Shown here in pieces: positions 16,861 through 23,434 of a stretch of DNA of 30,810 nucleotides. This DNA is from JBEKCP01 sp050014815 (GTDB taxonomy: Bacteria; Planctomycetota; Planctomycetia; Pirellulales; Thermoguttaceae): NCBI GenBank assembly GCA_050014815.1, contig JBEKCP010000008.1, positions 1 to 30,810 of the forward strand. The letters are read 5' to 3'. Each line of letters starts with the position of its first letter. Position 1 is the first letter of the stretch. The position numbers and the translations under genes were made by a program. The notes beneath the pieces were generated by a model. It saw only the letters and a program-made list of their open reading frames with translations. It did not search any database and had not been told where the DNA came from.

Positions 16861-17613
16861 TCACTTCTGCGTCTCGGCCACTTTTGCAACCGGACCCAGT
16901 TCCTTGGCCGCGTCGGTCACGCCGGCCGTCTCCGGGGTGACAATCCCCATCTGCACCTCAAAATCCTTCAGGGCCTGCTCTCCCATCGACTTTTCCATGG
17001 CCTGCTCATGCTGGATGTCGGCCAGTCCGTCGCTCGACAGGTCCGTCGCCACCCGGGCCTTGGCGCGGTTCAACCCGATCTTGTCGTTGATCACCTGTTC
17101 GATCTGGCCGAAATCCGTGGTGACGTCGAAATTGAAATCGCCGGCAAGCTTGGCCATTTCCGCCTCGGCGCGGCTCATCTTCAGTTCCGCGTCGTACTTC
17201 TGGATCTTTGTGCGGACGTCGGAAAGCTTCCCGCTGGCGTGCTTGATCTTGGTGACGTTGTTGGTATAGGCTTCTTCGTGCATCTTGAGCTGGCCTTCGT
17301 TTTCGGTCAGCTCCTGCTTGGCTTTCTGGAGTTCCAGGGCGAATCGGGCGGCCGTCTCGCGATCGCCCGCCGCAAGGTACGACTTTACCTGGGCCTCCAG
17401 TTTCGTGACGTGCTGCCTGTTCATCTCCGCCTGCCGGCTGACCCGCTCCACCAGGGCCCGGTACTGCTCCAGGCCTTCGCGGCCGTCCTTCAACTGGGCG
17501 ACCGCCTGGTCGTACTCGTACTGCATCTGCGCGATCGGATCGGCGGTCCAGAAGATGTTCGCAATCTTATTGACCTGCGCCATAAGCGAGTGCCACAACT
17601 TCCCCAGGATCAT
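16861..17613 (-). CDS. PspA/IM30 family envelope-stress protein
   Basis: 250 residues from the ATG at 17613, which follows GGAAAGGAAGG; an in-frame start at 17667 lacks such a site. The sequence is helical throughout: an N-terminal MILGKLWHSLMAQVNKI amphipathic segment (membrane binding in the family), then ADPIAQMQYEYDQAVAQLKD, and long coiled coils (EAQVKSYLAAGDRETAARFA, LELQKAKQELTENEGQL), ending in a short less-ordered tail. PspA/IM30 proteins polymerise on the inner membrane and repair or brace it. It is the first gene of the minus-strand series. Confidence 0.87.
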   Translation of the reverse strand: MILGKLWHSLMAQVNKIANIFWTADPIAQMQYEYDQAVAQLKDGREGLEQYRALVERVSRQAEMNRQHVTKLEAQVKSYLAAGDRETAARFALELQKAKQELTENEGQLKMHEEAYTNNVTKIKHASGKLSDVRTKIQKYDAELKMSRAEAEMAKLAGDFNFDVTTDFGQIEQVINDKIGLNRAKARVATDLSSDGLADIQHEQAMEKSMGEQALKDFEVQMGIVTPETAGVTDAAKELGPVAKVAETQK

Positions 17614-17651
17614 CGCCACACCTTCCTTTCCAAGACAGCCTTGTACGCGAG

Positions 17652-17674
17652 AAAAAAACGGGGCCATCCCCCCG
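17652..17674 (-). terminator. terminator-like hairpin in the leader of the pspA operon
   Basis: Read on the minus strand, a 5-bp GC stem (CGGGG/CCCCG, 17674-17670 with 17663-17659) with a 6-base loop is followed at once by seven T residues (17658-17652). It lies between the candidate promoter and pspA, so it could act as an attenuator. The stem is short, and by itself it would be a weak terminator. Confidence 0.35.
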
Positions 17675-17689
17675 ACGGGCTAATAGCTC

Positions 17690-17722
17690 ATTCTATTTAC
17701 CGGGAAGACACCCCCGTGTCAA
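17690..17722 (-). promoter_or_regulatory. candidate sigma-70 promoter for the pspA series
   Basis: On the minus strand a perfect -35 TTGACA (17722-17717) is followed after 17 bases by TAAATA (17699-17694); TAGAAT (17695-17690), closer to consensus, overlaps it at a 21-base spacing. The distance to the pspA ATG is about 75 bases. No sigma-54 site (TGGCAC-N5-TTGC), as used by E. coli psp, was seen in this interval. Confidence 0.4.
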
Positions 17723-17815
17723 TCCACCCCCCCGCGATGGGCATGGTACGGGCCCTCCTGTCTTCCTATTCGTCCCAGTTGGTCATGTGACCCGCCATCC
17801 AGCCGCTCTTATGAA

Positions 17816-17844
17816 TTGACCGCGGAGCCGCCTGATGCCAAAAT
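17816..17844 (+). promoter_or_regulatory. candidate promoter for the rhomboid gene
   Basis: TTGACC (17816-17821), 17-base spacer, CAAAAT (17839-17844). The start codon at 17876 lies about 31 bases downstream. Confidence 0.4.
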
Positions 17845-17875
17845 CGAACCTGGCATAGTCCCTGGAGGTTCGTCC

Positions 17876-18469
17876 ATGCAAAACGCCTCTCATACGATTC
17901 GGGAAGAATTCTACGGTATCGTCGCGTTCATTGGCGTCATCTGGGCGGTGTTCCTATTGACGTGTGCGGTTCCTTCTCTGGATTCTTATGGCGTTGTTCC
18001 CCGCACATGCGTCGGCTTGGTCGGCATTCCCGCCATGATTTTTCTTCATGCCAACCTGCACCATTTGCTTGCCAACACGATCCCGCTCTTCATCCTCCTG
18101 GCCTTACTGGCAGGTTCTAGGGCCCGGTCTTGGGAGATTGTAATCGACGTTGCCCTTCTCGGTGGGCTGCTGCTATGGCTCGTGGGGCGGTCGGCCACCC
18201 ACATAGGAGCCAGCGGGCTGATCTTTGGCCTGATTGCCTTCCTGATCCTTTCCGGGTTCCTGGAAAAGAGAATCGTGCCGCTCCTCATGTCGCTTGCCGT
18301 GGGTTTTCTCTATGGCGGCACGTTGCTCTGGGGAATCCTGCCGCGGATTGGCTCGCACATCTCTTGGGATGGACACCTCTGTGGCGCGATTGCTGGTGGA
18401 ATCGTCGCATACGCCCTGACCAGGGAATCCAAAGGGGAGGCAGAGAACCAGGGGCAAAGTCGTGAATAG
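17876..18469 (+). CDS. rhomboid family intramembrane serine protease
   Basis: 197 residues. The ATG at 17876 is preceded by CTGGAGG (17862-17868); an upstream in-frame start at 17816 overlaps the candidate promoter and is rejected. About six hydrophobic helices are visible. The family marks are HANLHHLLANT (58-68, the H-x-x-x-H-x-x-x-N region of helix 2), GASG with the catalytic Ser113, and His167 in SWDGHLCGAIAGG as the partner. It should cleave substrates within or near the membrane. It is divergent from pspA across a 262-bp gap, and thus may share the envelope theme, but nothing shows that they are co-regulated. Confidence 0.88.
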   Translation: MQNASHTIREEFYGIVAFIGVIWAVFLLTCAVPSLDSYGVVPRTCVGLVGIPAMIFLHANLHHLLANTIPLFILLALLAGSRARSWEIVIDVALLGGLLLWLVGRSATHIGASGLIFGLIAFLILSGFLEKRIVPLLMSLAVGFLYGGTLLWGILPRIGSHISWDGHLCGAIAGGIVAYALTRESKGEAENQGQSRE

Positions 18470-18559
18470 GCTTGGTCTGGAGAGGTTGCAGCCCGTTGAG
18501 ACTTGTCAACGCTTACTTTGGTTCTTTGCAGCAACCAGGAATTTCCCTGTCGGCACCCC

Positions 18560-21250
18560 ATGACCACAGTACTCACCCGCCGTGAAATGTTGCAGGCCGC
18601 TGTCCTCGCCCTGGGCGCAACGCCCGCGCTGCTCGCCCAGGAAAGCAAGCCGGAGCCGAAGAAGCCGACGACAGCCGAAGAGTACATGGCCCGGCTGGAA
18701 GTCTTTTATCACGAAACGGATGCCAGGCCCGAGTTCATCTGGATGAACCGCGAGGACGTGATGTACCATGACCTCGACTATCCCTCGGTCATCGGCGAGG
18801 CCCCCGAATATTGCTGCTTCCTTCGCAAAGCCTGGGTGTTCAACCGGGCCCTGCAATGGGTCCGCGACAACGGCGCGATCCTCTGCTATGAAGCGGCGGG
18901 CGAACTGCCGCTGACCGGCGAGAAGCAGGTCTCGGCCTGGTTCACCGGCAAGGACAATCAGGTGATCCAGGAGGGTGAGTTCACCCGGTTCGAAAAGCAC
19001 TCGCGCCGCTACCGCGACTGCTTGGTGCTGCCGGCCTTCCAGTTCCACGCCGGGCAGCACCCGGTCCTCGCCCTGGAGGTGGACGAGGCCAACACCGACT
19101 GGCAGTTGGTCGTGAGCCTGAAAGGGCGGGGTGGCCGGCCGCAGATCGCCACGCCGTGGCACAGCGGCCCGGCGCGGGCGGAGATCGACATCGCGGCCGA
19201 ACTTGCGCGGCGAGGCTTTCAGTGGAACTTTCCCGAAGTCCACCTCGCCATCGGCACATGGCACCCCAGCCGCAGCCACGTCTCGAAACTCCGCTTCCGA
19301 GCCCGCCTGCTGCCGCGCCCGGCGGTGGTCGCCTGCCTGCCCGTGATCCGGACGGCGGAGCGGGCCAAGAGCGAGGGCCTGCCGCTGGCAGCCGTCGTGG
19401 TTGATGCCCAGGGACGGCGGCTCGGAAAGCAGGACGTTCAGGTCCGGGCGAGGATCGGCGAGCAGGACTGCCCGCTCGTCGAGACAGACGGCCTTTGGAA
19501 AACGCAGGTGAAAGACCTGCCCGTCGGCAACCATATCGCCACGATCCTTGCGGAAGGCAAGCTCAACGCCACGGCGAGGACCGACCTTCGCATCACCGAC
19601 GGCCAGTTCTACCGGCTGGAAAAGGGGCAGCCGTGGCTCAGCCTGGGCGGCAAGCCGCTTGGCCCGTTGACCGGCTCCTACCAGGGCACGTTCTTCTTCG
19701 AGAAGGCCGGCCAGCCCGGCGAAAAGCTTGTACAAACCCAGGCGGCCTGGGACGCCTGGGACCGCTCCAAACCCGACGCGGAACACATGCACTTTTGGGA
19801 ATCGTGGAAGGCGGAGGAGATCGACCAACGGTTCTGCTATCTGAAGCAGTGCGGCTGGGATCTGCTGACGCTGCACTCCTGCTGGGGGCAATGGGAGCGG
19901 CTGGACGCCGGCGGACGCATCGCCCCGCACGCCGCCGAGCAACTGGGACGCTACCTCCGCATCGCCGGCCGGCATGGGCTGGCCCACCTGCAAGGCCTGT
20001 CGTCCGGGCCCTACGGCCATCCCGACCAGAAGCCGAAGTACGGCGGCACCGTTCCCTACAGCCGCTACCTGGAGGAAGGCTTTCAGACCAAGCACTTCAT
20101 GGAACCCGGAACGGGCCCGCGCTTCGACGAGCTTTTCCACCAGTACCTGGAGGACTTCGCCACGCTCTTCCGCGACGAAACGGCCCTCCTGGGCATGACG
20201 GCCTCGGGGGAAGGGGACTTCTTCAACGGTCCTGCCCGCACGAACGACGTCATGCAACTGCTCCGCAAATTCGACCAGAACCATTTCATTCCGGCCGAAG
20301 CGGTTCTGATGCTCGACGGGCTCCCCTCAAAGAAGACCGCCGGCTACCAGCAGCAGCTTTTCGGAGGCCGGACCTATGGGATCGGCAACAACGCGGCCCC
20401 CGAGGACGACCTGGGACTGAAGTTCAAGATCTACCACATGGCCGGGATGTATATGGCCGAGGGGAGTTGGCCGGCGATGCCCGAGTACAACCGCTTCCAG
20501 AACGAGGTGCTCCTGAAAACTCCGCACCAGGATGTTTGGACCGGCGACCACCTGTACCGCCGCCGACTCCGCGACACGCTCTACCTGGGCATGGTGAACC
20601 TGATCCCCATCATGAACACTTGGGACGAGCATTTTGCCGAGGACGAGCACCTGCTGGTGCGGCAGATCCGCGAGCGGATCGACTGGCACACTCGCTTCAC
20701 CCGGCCTCGCGTCGTCATCCAGGTGGACGATGCCATCAGCAAGCACAGCGGACCTGCTCGGGCACGAGTCGCCGGTTACGAAAAGCTTTTCGCCAGGCTG
20801 GGGCTGATGTACCGGACGATTCCCGTTGGCGAGCCGGCCCCGACGGACGCGCTGCTGGTCATCGACGGCCGGGAGCCCTTCCAGCCGCTGCGACTGAAGA
20901 GCGAAGGTGGCACACTGCCTGATGCGCTGAAGCAGGAGATGCCGCTGGAGATCCACGGCGAGTACTCGGCGAACTTCGCCTGGTCCGAGGACCGGCGGAC
21001 GCTATTGGCGTACCTGTTCAACGTCTCGGACCACATGCACCGCCGCATCATGCTGGGTGGCGGCATTCACCGCATCCCCAAGCCGGCGCCGCTGAGCTTC
21101 CGTTTGAAGAATCTGCCGGACGCCAAGCTGCAAATGCGGATCTACGACCTGGACACAAAACGAGTGCGGCTGGAGACGCCGGTGAAGCCCGGCGCGGAAT
21201 ACGACCTTGGGAACAGCGACCACGATTACTTCGTCCTGGTGACGAGGTAG
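18560..21250 (+). CDS. large exported glycosidase-like protein, family not recognised
   Basis: 896 residues from the ATG at 18560 (MTTVLTRREMLQAAVLALG), which opens with a Tat-like signal (TRREMLQAA, then a hydrophobic stretch and an Ala-rich cleavage region). An earlier in-frame ATG (18503) is upstream of this signal and is rejected. Residues about 30-240 look like a beta-rich binding domain, followed by a beta-sandwich-like segment. The middle (about 370-740) has a TIM-barrel feel: FCYLKQCGWDLLTLHSCWGQW, HGLAHLQGLSSGPYGH, LLGMTASGEGDFFNGP, LVNLIPIMNTWDEHF-like (MVNLIPIMNTWDEHF). The Glu in ASGEGDF and in TWDEHF could be acid/base and nucleophile, which is a guess. The C-terminal part (HGEYSANFAWSEDRRTLLAYLFN) resembles the beta domain that closes many glycosidases. 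A saccharide-degrading role is inference. Confidence 0.75.
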   Translation: MTTVLTRREMLQAAVLALGATPALLAQESKPEPKKPTTAEEYMARLEVFYHETDARPEFIWMNREDVMYHDLDYPSVIGEAPEYCCFLRKAWVFNRALQWVRDNGAILCYEAAGELPLTGEKQVSAWFTGKDNQVIQEGEFTRFEKHSRRYRDCLVLPAFQFHAGQHPVLALEVDEANTDWQLVVSLKGRGGRPQIATPWHSGPARAEIDIAAELARRGFQWNFPEVHLAIGTWHPSRSHVSKLRFRARLLPRPAVVACLPVIRTAERAKSEGLPLAAVVVDAQGRRLGKQDVQVRARIGEQDCPLVETDGLWKTQVKDLPVGNHIATILAEGKLNATARTDLRITDGQFYRLEKGQPWLSLGGKPLGPLTGSYQGTFFFEKAGQPGEKLVQTQAAWDAWDRSKPDAEHMHFWESWKAEEIDQRFCYLKQCGWDLLTLHSCWGQWERLDAGGRIAPHAAEQLGRYLRIAGRHGLAHLQGLSSGPYGHPDQKPKYGGTVPYSRYLEEGFQTKHFMEPGTGPRFDELFHQYLEDFATLFRDETALLGMTASGEGDFFNGPARTNDVMQLLRKFDQNHFIPAEAVLMLDGLPSKKTAGYQQQLFGGRTYGIGNNAAPEDDLGLKFKIYHMAGMYMAEGSWPAMPEYNRFQNEVLLKTPHQDVWTGDHLYRRRLRDTLYLGMVNLIPIMNTWDEHFAEDEHLLVRQIRERIDWHTRFTRPRVVIQVDDAISKHSGPARARVAGYEKLFARLGLMYRTIPVGEPAPTDALLVIDGREPFQPLRLKSEGGTLPDALKQEMPLEIHGEYSANFAWSEDRRTLLAYLFNVSDHMHRRIMLGGGIHRIPKPAPLSFRLKNLPDAKLQMRIYDLDTKRVRLETPVKPGAEYDLGNSDHDYFVLVTR

Positions 21251-21593
21251 CTTACTGCATCGGCCGGATTTAGACGATCTCGTAGCGGGGCGAAGAAAAC
21301 GATGGGCGAAGAAAAGGTGACCCCCAGGCGGCGAAGAAACTTCCATTAGGAAAAGGCGGAATTGAGAGCGCTCGTTCCGCAAGCCTTGCACTTAAGACCG
21401 GAAGAGCCAAAATTCTTTGGCGGGCTTGACAAAGCCAAAAGCTGCAACGACGATCATACTTGTTGGGCCACCGCAGTGGCGTTCCGGTGGCCACAACCAT
21501 GGCAAGAACCCCGTGAACGGTTACCCCGGGGGCATATCCCGCAGGCGATAAGGCTAATGGCCCCGCACCAAATCGGACTACTCCACCGCCAGC
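21251..21593. other. 343-bp stretch without a recognisable gene
   Basis: It follows the glycosidase-like gene. The only structure noticed is GGCGAAGAAA three times in direct orientation (21289-21298, 21305-21314, 21330-21339). Open frames on both strands do not resemble proteins. Confidence 0.5.
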
Positions 21594-21713
21594 CTACTCC
21601 TTGGCCTCGCTCCCTGCCATCGCATCCAGCAATTCCTTGAACTTCTTCACGCCGCCAACTTCCTTGACAGGCCCACCCCGGCACTGGCGTGCCGGGGTGG
21701 GCTTTTTCGCCAT
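21594..21713 (-). CDS. possible 39-residue protein starting inside the palindromic repeat
   Basis: The frame begins with ATG at 21713, reads through the palindrome as MAKKPTPARQCRGGP and continues as VKEVGGVKKFKELLDAMAG, an amphipathic helix with normal composition. It ends at the stop at 21594. No strong ribosome binding site was seen. It lies 11 bp after the exported Cys protein gene on the same strand, so it could be translated from the same message. It may also be the tail of a gene whose start was overwritten by the repeat. Confidence 0.35.
   Translation of the reverse strand: MAKKPTPARQCRGGPVKEVGGVKKFKELLDAMAGSEAKE
21671..21707 (+). terminator. palindromic repeat, copy A: 14-bp perfect stem plus T5
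   Basis: Arms GCCCACCCCGGCAC (21671-21684) and GTGCCGGGGTGGGC (21689-21702) are perfect reverse complements around the loop TGGC, with TTTTT at 21703-21707. In the plus direction it has rho-independent terminator form, although no clear plus-strand gene precedes it. A second copy lies at 22521-22555. Confidence 0.7.
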
Positions 21714-21724
21714 GCAGATGCTTC

Positions 21725-22072
21725 CTATGACGACTTCGCGATGCTGACTTCCGACACCTTCACTTCCTTGTATTCCTTGCCGTCGCTGCTCTTCTTGCTC
21801 ACGGGCTTTCCAGCCAGCGTAGCGGTCATCGTCTTGCCGCTGGACCGTACCTTGAACGCGGCCTTCAAGCTCTCGCTGTCGCCGCTCAGTACCCACCGCC
21901 CGCCGTCCTTGTCGGTCAACAGGACGCAGCACGACGCTGCTACTCCCGTGCAGCCACCGCAACTCGATTTGCCGGTGACTGTCTTGGCCGCATCGTCGGC
22001 CACCGCATAGGCCCCCAGGCCCAGAACGAGTGCCACGACCACAATCAAACTCAACCATTTCACGCTGTTCAT
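21725..22072 (-). CDS. small exported Cys-containing protein (DUF6370-like)
   Basis: 115 residues. The ATG at 22072 (MNSVKWLSLIVVVALVLGLG) has GGGGAG upstream and opens with a clear signal peptide ending near AYAVA-DD; an in-frame start at 22147 would place a basic segment before it. The mature part has CGGC and SCC within 16 residues (GKSSCGGCTGVAASCCVLL) and then a short beta-rich domain (GGRWVLSGDSESLKAAFKV, then TLAGKPV, EVKVSEVSIAKSS). This layout recalls small planctomycete secreted proteins of the DUF6370 kind, which are of unknown role; a metal or redox role for the Cys residues is only possible. A strong promoter precedes it. Confidence 0.75.
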   Translation of the reverse strand: MNSVKWLSLIVVVALVLGLGAYAVADDAAKTVTGKSSCGGCTGVAASCCVLLTDKDGGRWVLSGDSESLKAAFKVRSSGKTMTATLAGKPVSKKSSDGKEYKEVKVSEVSIAKSS

Positions 22073-22149
22073 TGCTATGCTCCCCATTCCTTTCCGCTCA
22101 TTGAATTGGCGGCGACCACGCGGTCGCATCTTTCGTGCCATTTGCAAGC

Positions 22150-22178
22150 ATCATATACCAGAGGGTTCACCAAGTCAA
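22150..22178 (-). promoter_or_regulatory. strong sigma-70-type promoter for the small exported protein
   Basis: On the minus strand TTGACT (22178-22173), a 17-base spacer and TATGAT (22155-22150): five of six matches in each box with ideal spacing. The start codon at 22072 is about 78 bases downstream of the -10 box. Confidence 0.65.
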
Positions 22179-22217
22179 TCTCCTGGTAGCTGGAAGTGAT
22201 CCACGCTTCGTGAAATA

Positions 22218-22247
22218 AGCCCCGCTGGCCTCTCGGCCAGCGGGGCT
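22218..22247. other. perfect 13-bp hairpin upstream of the SEC-C gene
   Basis: Arms AGCCCCGCTGGCC (22218-22230) and GGCCAGCGGGGCT (22235-22247) around the loop TCTC. There is no T tract on either side, so it is not a canonical terminator. It ends 8 bases before the ribosome binding site of the short leader frame at 22268. Confidence 0.55.
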
Positions 22248-22267
22248 GTTCCAGAAAGAGGTGCCCC

Positions 22268-22315
22268 ATGCCCACCAACGACTTCAACGACCAGGCGTTT
22301 TTTTCGAGCCGATGA
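22268..22315 (+). CDS. 15-codon leader frame, probably the frameshifted N-terminus of the SEC-C protein
   Basis: ATG at 22268 follows GAAAGAGG (22255-22262), the best ribosome binding site in the area. It encodes MPTNDFNDQAFFSSR and stops at 22313-22315, overlapping the ATG of the SEC-C frame (ATGA). It contains seven consecutive T (22298-22304). One extra T would join this frame to the SEC-C frame as one 70-residue protein. It may therefore be a frameshift, transcriptional slippage, or a true leader with coupled translation. Confidence 0.45.
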   Translation: MPTNDFNDQAFFSSR

Positions 22316-22479
22316 GCAAGCGACGGCATGGATTTCCGTCCGAGTCCCAGGTCAAACGCGGCCTGCGGATCGTCCACGGCGATAAGGAACTCAGCGAGAA
22401 GCTCGGTCGCAACGACCTCTGCCCGTGCGGTTCCGGCAAGCGGTTCAAGAAGTGCTGCCTGCGCTCGGGCTGCTTTTGA
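22312..22479 (+). CDS. SEC-C motif protein
   Basis: 55 residues from the ATG at 22312. The C-terminus NDLCPCGSGKRFKKCC is a complete SEC-C zinc-binding motif (C-x-C-x8-CC), as found at the end of SecA and in many small proteins. The N-terminal part is basic (MSKRRHGFPSESQVKRGLR). No good ribosome binding site precedes 22312 itself; translation is likely to depend on the frame starting at 22268. Zinc binding is well supported by family; the target is unknown. Confidence 0.7.
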   Translation: MSKRRHGFPSESQVKRGLRIVHGDKELSEKLGRNDLCPCGSGKRFKKCCLRSGCF

Positions 22480-22520
22480 TGGCGTGGACAGGGACGACTA
22501 CTTTTAGAGAATAGCGGTAG

Positions 22521-22555
22521 GCCCACCCCGGCACTGACGTGCCGGGTTGGGCTTT
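22521..22555 (+). terminator. palindromic repeat, copy B
   Basis: GCCCACCCCGGCAC (22521-22534), loop TGAC, GTGCCGGGTTGGGC (22539-22552) with one mismatch against copy A, then TTT. It lies 41 bp after the SEC-C stop and would serve as its terminator. Both copies are followed by an ATG in the minus-strand sense (CAT at 22558-22560 or near), giving short frames that begin with M..KP.PARQCRGGP. Confidence 0.6.
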
Positions 22556-22624
22556 GTCATGTCTACAGGCGTTTCTCCATCGCCCAATGAGGGATCGTGG
22601 CCGTTCACCCCGTTGGCAACATTG

Positions 22625-22714
22625 TTACCGCTTTCGGAAAGAGATACTCCTCACATCACGCTTCTTGATCGCAGTCTCGCCGCCTGCTTTGAGCTTCAGC
22701 TTGATTTCGTCCTC
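22625..22714 (-). pseudogene. scrap of a coding region (29 codons)
   Basis: Between a TGA and a TAA on the minus strand lies EDEIKLKLKAGGETAIKKRD and VRSISF. The pattern (charged strand, Gly turn, strand, K-x-D-I/V) looks like the ending of planctomycete cytochrome-type or beta-strand domains. It is too short to be sure, and there is no start codon. Confidence 0.25.
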
Positions 22715-22792
22715 TCAAGCGCCCCCCCAGGGTCCATTCCCGTTTCTGCGCGGCCGGTTTTCGGGTAGACTGGGGCTCTTTCGGGGTAGAGA

Positions 22793-22990
22793 ATGATCTT
22801 CTTTGGGGAGGCGATGTTGCGAAAGGCGGTGGTCCAGTTCCTGGAGCATTATCATCAGGAACGCAATCACCAGGGGCTGGACAATCGGATTCTGGTGCCG
22901 GGGCCCGAAGTGGGACAGAAGACGGGCAAGGTCGAATGTCGGGAGCGGTTGGGATGGCTGCTGCGATACTATTACCGGGCTGCGGCATGA
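22793..22990 (+). pseudogene. C-terminal fragment of an integrase-core transposase
   Basis: 65 residues: MIFFGEAMLRKAVVQFLEHY, HQERNHQGLDNRIL, then RERLGWLLRYYYRAAA. This is the usual C-terminus of rve-type transposases or integrases in planctomycetes (F-x-x-HYHxERNHQGLxNRL). The frame is closed just upstream (TAG at 22787-22789), so the DDE core is gone. The TGA stop overlaps the ATG of the next frame. Confidence 0.7.
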
Positions 22991-23397
22991 AGAAGCGACC
23001 ATGTTCATGGCTGAAGAGACGGCTTGTTGCCTGGGCTGAACGTTGCCAGCAGCGGGAGATCGAATGGCTGCATGAAGAGACCGGCTCGCCGATGGTCGTC
23101 TGCGCCATGTCACTTCGGGGGCTGCGCCATCCTGAGCAGTCCAGCGAAGTCTTGTCGGAAATCCTCATTGAAGAACTGGTTTTCGAACGGCCGCGCATTC
23201 TGCCACAGCCATTGCCACGATCAGCGATTGAAGGGCCACAGTCGCACGAACATGACGATGCCCTGGCCGAAATCGCCAACCTCTGCCGCGACAACGACTG
23301 GAAGCTGGTCGTTTGGGACATCGCTGCCGGCCTACAGCTTCCCGGCCAAGGCACCGGCCAGAAGCGGACGCCCCAGGGGATGCGGCCGCCGGAATAA
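22987..23397 (+). CDS. 136-residue protein of unknown family, probably truncated at its 3' end
   Basis: The frame from the ATG at 22987 has good coding character: AWAERCQQREIEWLHEETG, then PMVVCAMSLRGLRHPEQ, ILIEELVFERPRILPQ, DDALAEIANLCRDNDWKLV and VWDIAAGLQLPG. The last part slightly recalls the first strands of AAA modules of the Ycf46 type, but the rest does not, and I do not assign a family. After about 23345 the sequence (QKRTPQGMRPPE) looks out of frame, where the opposite-strand gene fragment begins, so the native 3' end has probably been lost at this junction. Confidence 0.45.
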   Translation: MKKRPCSWLKRRLVAWAERCQQREIEWLHEETGSPMVVCAMSLRGLRHPEQSSEVLSEILIEELVFERPRILPQPLPRSAIEGPQSHEHDDALAEIANLCRDNDWKLVVWDIAAGLQLPGQGTGQKRTPQGMRPPE

Positions 23398-23434
23398 CCT
23401 GCCAGCCGGAGGGCACACTGCCCAGGACGGAGTT

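Noticed and set aside
16830..16889. TTG start for the AAA+ gene overlapping pspA
   Set aside because: It adds a basic, unconserved-looking leader (QKWPRRRSESGSY) and lacks a ribosome binding site; the GTG at 16829 is preferred, though not certain.
17614..17875. Search for a sigma-54 promoter as in E. coli psp
   Set aside because: No TGGCAC-N5-TTGC-like site was found; a sigma-70-like candidate fits better.
18506..20284. 592-codon open frame on the minus strand
   Set aside because: Antisense to the large exported protein; no motifs, and the plus strand has the signal peptide and coherent domains.
22559..22768. Plus-strand open frame beginning MSTGVSPSPNEGS
   Set aside because: No ribosome binding site or family likeness, and the minus strand of the same stretch has a more protein-like scrap.
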